The notes under the pieces: generated by a model
What the model was told of the DNA's origin: nothing
Database searches by the model: none
What the model saw: only the letters and a program-made list of their open reading frames with translations
Shown: piece by piece, positions 26,231 to 32,822 of the stretch
Numbering within the stretch: position 1 is the stretch's first letter
Layout: every line of letters begins with the position of its first letter
Made by a program: the position numbers and the translations under genes
Assembly: GCA_031279425.1 (NCBI GenBank)
Contig: JAITIQ010000235.1
Span: 1-43,678 of the forward strand
Length of the DNA stretch: 43,678 bases
DNA from: Accumulibacter sp.
Lineage (GTDB): Bacteria > Pseudomonadota > Gammaproteobacteria > Burkholderiales > Rhodocyclaceae
Reading direction: 5' to 3'

Positions 26231-27079
26231 ATGCCTAAAGCGAAGTACGGTTACATCAGGATGCCCACTCTGGAGGATCTTCAGGAAAAGTACAGGGATT
26301 TCTTCTTTTTCAAGTTCAAGGATGGCATCCTTGAGTTGAAGATGCATTCCGACGGCGGTCCCGTCCTGTGGAGTTATCAGATGCACCACGCCCTGGCGGA
26401 GGTTTATACCGATATCGGTCACGCCAAGTGGGTCGAGTGCCTGATTATCACATCCACCCCGCCCTACTGGATTCACGGCAGCGACAACGCGTCTTTCCAG
26501 GAAGTCGAGCAGTCCCCGGACGATGATCAGCGTTTCAATGTGCAGATCTACGATACCCTCAAAGTGGTCGAGAACTTCCTCAACGACATCGAGGTTCCCA
26601 CGATCGCCGCCATCAATGGTCGCGGCTTCCACTGGGAGATGTGCCTGCTCAGCGACATCACCCTGTGCAGTCCCGATTTCGTCCTGCAGGACGACCATTT
26701 CGGCATGAAGGGCGGACACGTCCCCGGCGACGGCATGACCATGATCCTGCAAGAGATCTGCGGCCTCAAGCGCGGCGCGTATATGTCATATATGTGCCAG
26801 GGCATAGACGCCGAGGAATGTCTGCGCATTGGCGCGGTCAACGAGATCGTCGATGCCGACAAGATTCTCGACAGGGCCTGGGAAATCGCCGAAAAGCACA
26901 TCATGACAAGGACACGTTCCTGCCGCCGCATGACCCATTACAACCTTGTGCGACCCTGGAAGGCCATCTTCGAGCGCGACCTCCGCATCAATGTCTACTC
27001 CGAGATGTATTCCTTCAACCTCTCCGGCAGCGCGCATGATTTCGAGTACATAAAGTACGAGGGCGAGGAATCGAAGTAG
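26231..27079 (+). CDS. Crotonase-fold hydrolase resembling 6-oxocamphor hydrolase; candidate ring-opening enzyme
   Basis: 282 residues from ATG 26231, with AGAGGAAGGA upstream. Crotonase superfamily, but it aligns with 6-oxocamphor hydrolase (OCH), which breaks a C-C bond of a cyclic beta-diketone. Shared blocks: an H-x-D/E-G...W segment, IEVPTIAAING, then VPGDG and GAVNE. Aligning from memory, OCH His45, His122, His145, Asp154 and Glu244 correspond to His52, His134, His156, Asp167 and Glu258 here; the His122/His134 pairing needs a one-residue gap. A CoA-binding role is not obvious. Dihydrophloroglucinol is a cyclic beta-diketone, so hydrolytic opening to 3-hydroxy-5-oxohexanoate is a natural proposal. 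The generic alternative is an enoyl-CoA hydratase/isomerase. Confidence 0.82.
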   Translation: MPKAKYGYIRMPTLEDLQEKYRDFFFFKFKDGILELKMHSDGGPVLWSYQMHHALAEVYTDIGHAKWVECLIITSTPPYWIHGSDNASFQEVEQSPDDDQRFNVQIYDTLKVVENFLNDIEVPTIAAINGRGFHWEMCLLSDITLCSPDFVLQDDHFGMKGGHVPGDGMTMILQEICGLKRGAYMSYMCQGIDAEECLRIGAVNEIVDADKILDRAWEIAEKHIMTRTRSCRRMTHYNLVRPWKAIFERDLRINVYSEMYSFNLSGSAHDFEYIKYEGEESK

Positions 27080-27131
27080 CGGCGGACAAGGCGCTGACCA
27101 GAGACAGGGGTTTACAGGATTTGACACGGGA

Positions 27132-27210
27132 TTTTCCTCTCCCGCAAGGCGCGAATCCGCAGGCGTGCCGGCGGTACGGTGACGGTTTGCAACACGGCGG
27201 GAGGGGAAAA
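27132..27210. repeat. Long imperfect hairpin between crotonase and thiolase genes
   Basis: TTTTCCTCTCCCGC (27132-27145) pairs with GCGGGAGGGGAAAA (27197-27210) over 14 positions with a single G-T wobble, around a ~51-nt loop. It sits in the 250-bp gap within the otherwise compact cluster and is not followed by a T-run. It may be a processing or stability element on the mRNA, or a remnant repeat. Confidence 0.5.
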
Positions 27211-27329
27211 GACAATCGGATGTGAAGTTCATTTCCGGGCGGCGCCCAGGGCGCGCGTGAGGCGGATGAGCGGGGACGCGGACGAGTTGGGTCCGGATGT
27301 CCCGATGATGAGAAAGGCATGTGTCTGAT

Positions 27330-28502
27330 ATGAAAGAGGTTGCGATTGTCGCCGCGGTTCGCCTGCCTGTGGGCAGGGCGGGAGGCGCGTTGGCGGGTTT
27401 TCGGCCCGAGAGGCTGGGCGCGATGGCCGTGAAGGAGGCCGTGCGCCGGGCGGGTATTGCCCCGGAAAGCATCGACGAGGTCATCTATTGCTCCTGCGAT
27501 AACGAGGACCTGAAGATCGCGGCCAGGGTGGTTGCGCTGGAGGCGGGGTTGCCGTATTCCATTCCCGCCTATCAGATACAGAGAGGCTGTGCGTCTTCCC
27601 TGACCGCATTGTGGGACGGCGCCATGATGATACAGACGGGCTTCGCGGATACCGTGCTTTGCGGCGGCTGCGAGAGCACCACGATGGCGCCCTATCTCAT
27701 GAACAAGCCCACCAGGGCCTATGCCGCGGCGCCCATGCCGTGGTGCGAGCCGGTGTTCTCCCCCAAGACGCCTTACGGCAACCTCCCGAACGGCGCCACG
27801 GCCGACGAGATTGCAAGGCGGTATGGCATAAGCCGTGAGGAATGCGACGAATTTTCCGTGAATAGCCACCGGAAGGGCGCCATAGCCTATGAAAACGGCT
27901 ATTTTGAAAGCCAGTTGTTGCCCGTCGAGGTTCCCCTGAAGGGTGGAAAGACCGCTCTTTTCAACCGCGACGAACCATTGCGCGACGACTGCTCAATGGC
28001 GGATCTGGCAAGGCTCAGGCCCAGTTTTTCCAAGGACGGCGTCTCCACCGCCGGCAACAGTTCACCCCTGACAGACGGAGCTTCGTGCGTCATCCTCATG
28101 GAGCGCGGCAAGGCCGAGACGCTCGGCTTGGACGTCATCGCGCTTCTGACGGGTTTCGCCGATGCCGGCTGCGAGCCGATGGTAATGGGCGAAGGCCCCA
28201 TTTACGCCACCAGAAAGTTGCTCGCCAAGACCGGTCTCGCGCTGGACGATTTCGACCTCATCGAGATGAACGAGGCTTTCGCCACGCAGTCGATTCGTTG
28301 CGCCAGGGAACTGGGCATGGACCCCGACAGGCTGAACGTCAACGGCGGCGCCATTGCTCTGGGCCATCCCTTTGCGGCCACGGGCACGATACTCGTCACA
28401 AAGCTCGTGCATGAGATGCGCCGGCGCGATGTCAAGCGCGGATTGGTGACTTTCTGCGTCGGCGGCGGCCTGGGCGTTTCCGCCATGTTCGAGAAACCCT
28501 GA
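27330..28502 (+). CDS. Acetyl-CoA acetyltransferase / thiolase
   Basis: 390 residues from ATG 27330, giving the standard MKEVAIVAAVRLP start; GTG 27321 is in frame but too close to AAAGG. Nucleophile Cys87 in IQRGCASSLTAL, catalytic His in NGGAIALGHPFAATG, second Cys in FCVGGGLGVSAMFE; NEAFA is present. It splits acetoacetyl-CoA with CoA into two acetyl-CoA, or the reverse. In the proposed route it is the final step converting the C4 product of the BKACE to acetyl-CoA. It could equally serve a longer beta-oxidation substrate. Confidence 0.92.
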   Translation: MKEVAIVAAVRLPVGRAGGALAGFRPERLGAMAVKEAVRRAGIAPESIDEVIYCSCDNEDLKIAARVVALEAGLPYSIPAYQIQRGCASSLTALWDGAMMIQTGFADTVLCGGCESTTMAPYLMNKPTRAYAAAPMPWCEPVFSPKTPYGNLPNGATADEIARRYGISREECDEFSVNSHRKGAIAYENGYFESQLLPVEVPLKGGKTALFNRDEPLRDDCSMADLARLRPSFSKDGVSTAGNSSPLTDGASCVILMERGKAETLGLDVIALLTGFADAGCEPMVMGEGPIYATRKLLAKTGLALDDFDLIEMNEAFATQSIRCARELGMDPDRLNVNGGAIALGHPFAATGTILVTKLVHEMRRRDVKRGLVTFCVGGGLGVSAMFEKP

Positions 28503-28541
28503 TCAATTTACATGATGATGACATCGAGAAAGGAATGCCTT

Positions 28542-29360
28542 GTGAAAACGATCATCACAGCGGCCCTGACAGGCGCCATTACACCAAAAGCGAAGGTGCC
28601 GTCGCTCCCATGCACGCCGAAGGAAATTGCCGAAGACGCCATAAAATGCTGGAAAAACGGCGCGGCGATCGTGCATCTGCACATGCGCGACGAAGAGATG
28701 CGCGGCACCATGGACAAGGCGCGCTTCAAGGAAACGGTGCAAAGGATTCGCGGTGAAAGCGATGTCATCATAAATCTCACTTCCTCCGGAGAGATCAATG
28801 TGCCTTTTGAGCGCCGCATGGAGCATATCGCCGAGCTGGTGCCCGAGTTGGCCACTTTCGACGCGGGTTCGATCAATGTGCTGCCGGACGGGATATTCGA
28901 CAACACCGTGAAGTTTCTGTCGACTCTGGGCGGCATATTGAATGAAAACAACATCAAACCCGAAGTCGAGATCATGGACATGGGCATGATCTCCGCCGCG
29001 GAATACTATCTCTCAAAAGGAGTCCTGCGGGCGCCGGTTCATTTTCAATTCGTGCTTGGCTTTTTCAGCGGCGCGCCCGCGACGCCCGAAAACCTGGTGT
29101 TCTTGAAAGGCAAACTGCCGGAGGATTCGACCTGGTCGGCGTTCGGCATCGGCAATGCCCACATGCCTATCCTCTACACTGCGGTCGCCCTGGGCGGCCA
29201 TGTCCGTGTGGGTCTGGAGGATTGCATTTACTACAGCCGCGATGTGCCGGCCACGAATGTGGATCTTGTCATGCGCGCCGGGCGCGTGATTCGTGAGTTC
29301 GGCAACGAAGTCGCCACCTGCGCCGATGCCCGCCAGATTCTTGGCTTGTCCGGAAAGTGA
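28542..29360 (+). CDS. Beta-keto acid cleavage enzyme (BKACE, DUF849); candidate 3,5-dioxohexanoate lyase
   Basis: 272 residues from GTG 28542, seven bases after AGGA; the ATG 28512 frame lacks a ribosome-binding site. BKACE enzymes condense a beta-keto acid with acetyl-CoA and release acetoacetate plus a new acyl-CoA. Zinc ligands His45 and His47 in VHLHMRD and Glu226 in GGHVRVGLED are present, as are Arg222 and Asp227. The position of Kce Glu14, which binds the amino group of 3-keto-5-aminohexanoate, is Ile13 here, so the substrate is probably not an amine. That agrees with a neutral 3,5-dioxohexanoate (triacetate), for which BKACE-family lyases are known in phloroglucinol fermenters. The family call is secure; the substrate is inferred. 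Confidence 0.9.
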   Translation: MKTIITAALTGAITPKAKVPSLPCTPKEIAEDAIKCWKNGAAIVHLHMRDEEMRGTMDKARFKETVQRIRGESDVIINLTSSGEINVPFERRMEHIAELVPELATFDAGSINVLPDGIFDNTVKFLSTLGGILNENNIKPEVEIMDMGMISAAEYYLSKGVLRAPVHFQFVLGFFSGAPATPENLVFLKGKLPEDSTWSAFGIGNAHMPILYTAVALGGHVRVGLEDCIYYSRDVPATNVDLVMRAGRVIREFGNEVATCADARQILGLSGK

Positions 29361-29371
29361 GAGACAACGCC

Positions 29372-30334
29372 ATGTCGAACAATCGAAAAGTGGCGTTCGT
29401 CGGGGCCGGACTCATAGGCACCGGACTGGCGCTGAACTGCATGACCCATGGCGTGCCTGTCGCGTTGCAGACGCGCAGCCGCGTCGAGCTTTGCAAGTCC
29501 AGGATAAGTGCGGGCCTGGATTTTTTTGCGGAACATGGAATCATTGACGCGGCCCAAAAGCCCGGGATTTACGGGTTGGCGGCGTTTACCACGTCGGTCG
29601 CGGAAGCGGTGAGCGGCGCGAGCTTCATCCAGGAGTCAGGACCGGACAAGCTGGAGCACAAGCATGTCCTGATCGCGGAGATAGAGGCCCACGCGCCGGC
29701 AGACGCCGTCATTGCGACCAGTACATCCAGCCAATCGATCACGAGTGTCTTCGCGAAAGCGGCGCGTCCCGGGCGCTGCATGGGCGGACACCCATATCTG
29801 CCGGCGCACCTGATTCCGTTGATCGAGATCACCAAGGGAGAAAAAACGGAAGATATTTTTGTCGAACAGGCTCGGGAGTTTTATGCATCGATAGGCAAGG
29901 AGCCTGTTGTGCTCAACCTGGAGGTCATCGGCTTCATCGCCAACCGTTTCCAGAGCGCCATCCACAGAGAGGTCGTGGATTTGGTGGACAGAGGCGTTTG
30001 TTCCGTGGAGGACGCCGACAAGGCGTTGGTATACAGCGTCGGTATGCGCTGGGGCATATTGGGGCAATATCTTGCCATGCACCTCAGCGCCTCCCCGGAA
30101 GGCATCGGTGAATTCAATAAAAAATACAATATTGACGTCAAAAAGCCGGACGCTCGCCTGAGCGCGCTGGCATCCTGGAATGTCTTTCCCGAGGATTGGT
30201 GTGAAAAGGCGAAATCCGGAATCGAAGAAGAGATCGCGCGCCGCAGGCCCGAGACGGGCAATGACATCGCATCCATCGAGAAGTGGCGGGACAAAATGCT
30301 GGTCGAATTGTTGCGTCTCCACGAAAAACTATGA
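29372..30334 (+). CDS. 3-hydroxyacyl-CoA dehydrogenase-family oxidoreductase; candidate 3-hydroxy-5-oxohexanoate dehydrogenase
   Basis: 320 residues from ATG 29372; GTG 29357 overlaps the previous stop and is less likely. NAD-binding AFVGAGLIGTGLA at the N-terminus, QESGPD after the Rossmann core, and catalytic His140 in GGHPYLPAHLIPLIEI. A 3HCDH C-terminal domain follows with VIGFIANRFQSAIHREVVDL. Size and the H-P-x-x-P-A-H-L-I-P-L-x-E motif place it with the short, single-function members (L-gulonate, carnitine, 3-hydroxybutyryl-CoA dehydrogenases) that take free or CoA-bound 3-hydroxy acids. Next to the BKACE gene, oxidation of 3-hydroxy-5-oxohexanoate to 3,5-dioxohexanoate is the inferred job. 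Confidence 0.87.
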   Translation: MSNNRKVAFVGAGLIGTGLALNCMTHGVPVALQTRSRVELCKSRISAGLDFFAEHGIIDAAQKPGIYGLAAFTTSVAEAVSGASFIQESGPDKLEHKHVLIAEIEAHAPADAVIATSTSSQSITSVFAKAARPGRCMGGHPYLPAHLIPLIEITKGEKTEDIFVEQAREFYASIGKEPVVLNLEVIGFIANRFQSAIHREVVDLVDRGVCSVEDADKALVYSVGMRWGILGQYLAMHLSASPEGIGEFNKKYNIDVKKPDARLSALASWNVFPEDWCEKAKSGIEEEIARRRPETGNDIASIEKWRDKMLVELLRLHEKL

Positions 30335-30393
30335 CAGCGTGAAGCAATCGAGCCGGTTTGCGTCTTTTGCGGAAAGGAACGGTCTGACAGATC

Positions 30394-31446
30394 ATGAAAA
30401 TTCTTGTTCTGAACCTTGGGTCCACCTCGACCAAATTAGCCGTCTACAATGACGAAAAGGAAGAAAGAAAGGTTTCACTGTCGCACACAAAAGAGGAATA
30501 TTCGCGATTCTGGCTGGATCAGCTGGATTGCAGGCTCGGTTGTGTCATGAAGTTTCTTGAAGAGACGGGATATGCGCCAGCGGATTTCGATTGCGTGATC
30601 TCCCGCGGCGGATCGCCGCCCAATATCCGTTCCGGCGCCACCGCCATAAATGACACACTCATAGAAGTGCTGCGCGAACGCCCAATGGAACCGCAGCCGG
30701 CCAATCTGAGCCCGATCGTCGCGCGCAGGATCGCCGATGCCGCCGGCATCCCGGCGTATGTCTACGACCCCATCACAGCGGATGAGCTCGGTCCGCTCGC
30801 CAGGGTATTCGGCGTGAAGGAAGTCAAGCGGGACAGCATGTGCCACATCCTGAACGGCCGCGCCATGGGCATTTCGGTCGCCAAGGAAATGGGTCGCCCG
30901 TTTGACACTCTGACGCTCATTGTCGCGCATATCGGAGGCGGGAACTCCATCGGGCTTTGGTCCATGGGACGGCCGATCGAAACCGTTCCGGGCGATGCCT
31001 GCGCTTTTTCCGCCGAACGTTGCGGGTTCATAAGAAGCGAGAAACTTTTGCAACTGACGAAGGAATATGACTTTGACACCATAGAGGGCTGGTTGCATGG
31101 CAAAGGCGGGTTTGTGTCGCTCCTGGGGACCAATGACCTTCGGGAAGTGGAAAAAAGGATAGTGGACGGTGACGCCGAGGCCTTGCTGTGCGAGCAGGCG
31201 ATGGCTTACCAGCTTTCGAGATTCATCGCTTCGCTTTTGCCCGTAACCGATGGCCGGGCGGACGGTATCGTTCTGACGGGCGGCGGCGCTCATTGGGACA
31301 GGCTGATGAATGACATCAGGAAAAGGATAGCTTTTTTCAATATCCCGGTTTATGTGCGGCCCGGCGAAAACGAAATGCAGTCGCTGGCGGAAGGCGCCTG
31401 CCGCATCATGAGGGGAGAGGAACAGGTACATACGTATCAGGAATAG
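30394..31446 (+). CDS. buk: Butyrate kinase
   Basis: 350 residues from ATG 30394. ASKHA acetokinase fold: ILVLNLGSTSTKLAVY at the N-terminus, VAHIGGGNSIGLW as the phosphate/adenosine motif, and LTGGGAHWDRLM near the end. The Buk-type N-terminus and length separate it from acetate kinase (~400 residues). It interconverts an acyl phosphate plus ADP with the acid plus ATP. ptb follows nine bases later, the usual partner in the reverse of the common clostridial order ptb-buk. Within this cluster it may yield ATP from acyl-CoA or activate acetoacetate. Confidence 0.92.
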   Translation: MKILVLNLGSTSTKLAVYNDEKEERKVSLSHTKEEYSRFWLDQLDCRLGCVMKFLEETGYAPADFDCVISRGGSPPNIRSGATAINDTLIEVLRERPMEPQPANLSPIVARRIADAAGIPAYVYDPITADELGPLARVFGVKEVKRDSMCHILNGRAMGISVAKEMGRPFDTLTLIVAHIGGGNSIGLWSMGRPIETVPGDACAFSAERCGFIRSEKLLQLTKEYDFDTIEGWLHGKGGFVSLLGTNDLREVEKRIVDGDAEALLCEQAMAYQLSRFIASLLPVTDGRADGIVLTGGGAHWDRLMNDIRKRIAFFNIPVYVRPGENEMQSLAEGACRIMRGEEQVHTYQE

Positions 31447-31455
31447 GAGGCGCGT

Positions 31456-32379
31456 ATGGCATTGCGTAATTTTGACGAATTACTCGGCTTGATGCCCGGC
31501 GGCGGCGAAAAGACCGCGATGGCCGTGGCCGGAGCGGGAAAGGACTCGGTGATCGACGCTGTCTTGGAGGCTGTGGATAATGGTCTGGCCGAGGCCATAT
31601 TGGTCGGCGAGCCGGACGATATTCGGGAACTGCTCAGGAAGCGCGATAGAAATGCCGCGGATTTCAACATCGTGAAGACGGCAGTCGGGCAGACCCCGGC
31701 GGAAACCGCGGTTGAGATCATCAAAGCCGGCGACGCGCACTTTCTGATGAAGGGCATGGTCGAGACCACCGACCTGTTGCGGCCGGTAGTCAAAAAGGAA
31801 AACGGCCTCAGAACAGGGCGGACCATTTCGCATATAGCCTTTTATCAGCTCCCTTTTTATCACAAGTTGATCATTTCCACCGACGGGGGCATTTGCGCTT
31901 ATCCCGATCTGGGGAAAAAGCGCGATATCATCATCAACGCGGTGAGCGCCCTGCATCTGCTGGGTTATGACGAGCCTAAAGTGGCGGTTCTTTGTTGCAA
32001 GGAAACGGTGGATCCCAATATGCCTGAAACCTTGGACGCCGGCGAGTTGAAAAAAATGTGTGAAAGAGGGGAATTGGGAAGGTGTGTCGTCGAGGGGCCG
32101 ATTTCCTACGATCTCGCTCTGAGCAGCGAGCGAGCGCGCCTGAAGCGTTATGACTGCCCTTGCTCCGGAGACTTCGACATTCTGGTCTCGCCGAACATAC
32201 ACACCGGCAATGTGTTGGGGAAATGCTGGGAATTGCTTCCGGACGCGTCCATGGCGAGTTATGTCTCGGGGGCGCGCATACCCATTGTGCTCACTTCCAG
32301 AGCGGCGCCCGCGGCGGAACGCCTGACCTGTGTGGCGCTGGCAAGCATCATAGCGTCCAAGAGAGATTTGCAAGCCTGA
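31456..32379 (+). CDS. ptb: Phosphate butyryltransferase
   Basis: 307 residues from ATG 31456 with AGGAGG directly upstream. Pta/Ptb fold: MALRNFDELLGL start, AGAGKDSVIDAVLEAVDNGL, FLMKGMVETTDLLRPVVKKE with the conserved Lys-Gly, then ISPD-like IISTDGGICAYPDL and the C-terminal DILVSPNIHTGNVLGKCWEL. It converts acyl-CoA plus phosphate to acyl phosphate and CoA. Paired with buk it gives substrate-level phosphorylation. Ptb enzymes are known to be broad, taking acetoacetyl-CoA among others, which fits the acetoacetyl-CoA expected from this pathway. Confidence 0.92.
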   Translation: MALRNFDELLGLMPGGGEKTAMAVAGAGKDSVIDAVLEAVDNGLAEAILVGEPDDIRELLRKRDRNAADFNIVKTAVGQTPAETAVEIIKAGDAHFLMKGMVETTDLLRPVVKKENGLRTGRTISHIAFYQLPFYHKLIISTDGGICAYPDLGKKRDIIINAVSALHLLGYDEPKVAVLCCKETVDPNMPETLDAGELKKMCERGELGRCVVEGPISYDLALSSERARLKRYDCPCSGDFDILVSPNIHTGNVLGKCWELLPDASMASYVSGARIPIVLTSRAAPAAERLTCVALASIIASKRDLQA

Positions 32380-32565
32380 ATTTCTGTCCGGCGATCTTCG
32401 GTGCAGCGCGGAAACCATGGACGCGTCAAGGCTTGCTCCGGAACCCTGCGGCATGCTCGAAGACCGCCTGAAAAGCACCGCCATTTATATCTCTATGATA
32501 AACAAGTTCATGGCAATGCGACAGACTTGTTCAGGGTCTCCTCTGGTTGAGAAGGAGTGAACAAA

Positions 32566-32730
32566 GTGGAACCGATCACTTGGGGAATGGTCGGTTTTGC
32601 TCTCATGATCGCGATGATCGTGATGGGCATTCATATCGGAATCGCCATGGCCCTCGTTGGATTTCTCGGCATGGCGGCGATTACTGGCGTGGAGGCGGCA
32701 TGGGGACTGATCCGGACCTCGCCCTATTAG
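32566..32730 (+). pseudogene. Truncated TRAP transporter large permease (DctM) start
   Basis: 54 codons from GTG 32566, preceded by AAGGAG and ended by TAG 32728. The peptide (V)EPITWGMVGFALMIAMIVMG continues with HIGIAMALVGFLGMAAITG and ends at LIRTSPY. This is the N-terminus of DctM, with its first membrane helix and the GIHIGIAMALVGFLG block, up to the point where the family continues 'SxxAxYxLxxxPLF'. That continuation is absent in all frames downstream; the transhydroxylase gene begins 92 bp later. A normal DctM has about 425 residues. No DctP or DctQ gene is seen. It looks like a deletion remnant of an uptake system that once belonged to the cluster. Confidence 0.75.
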
Positions 32731-32822
32731 ATTCTGTTGCCCGATAGAAATGAGCAACAAGCAGAGAAACAACACAGGCGGCGGGAGTAGCGCAGTCGAT
32801 AATTTTCAGAAGGGGTGTTTTC

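Noticed and set aside
28512-28541. ATG 28512 as start of the BKACE gene
   Set aside because: No ribosome-binding site and atypical extra residues; GTG 28542 has AGGA at ideal spacing and gives the family's usual N-terminus.
32452-32559. 35-codon frame ending just before the dctM remnant as a DctQ fragment
   Set aside because: Its stop lies at the dctM ribosome-binding site, as coupled genes do, but the peptide has no DctQ-like membrane helix.
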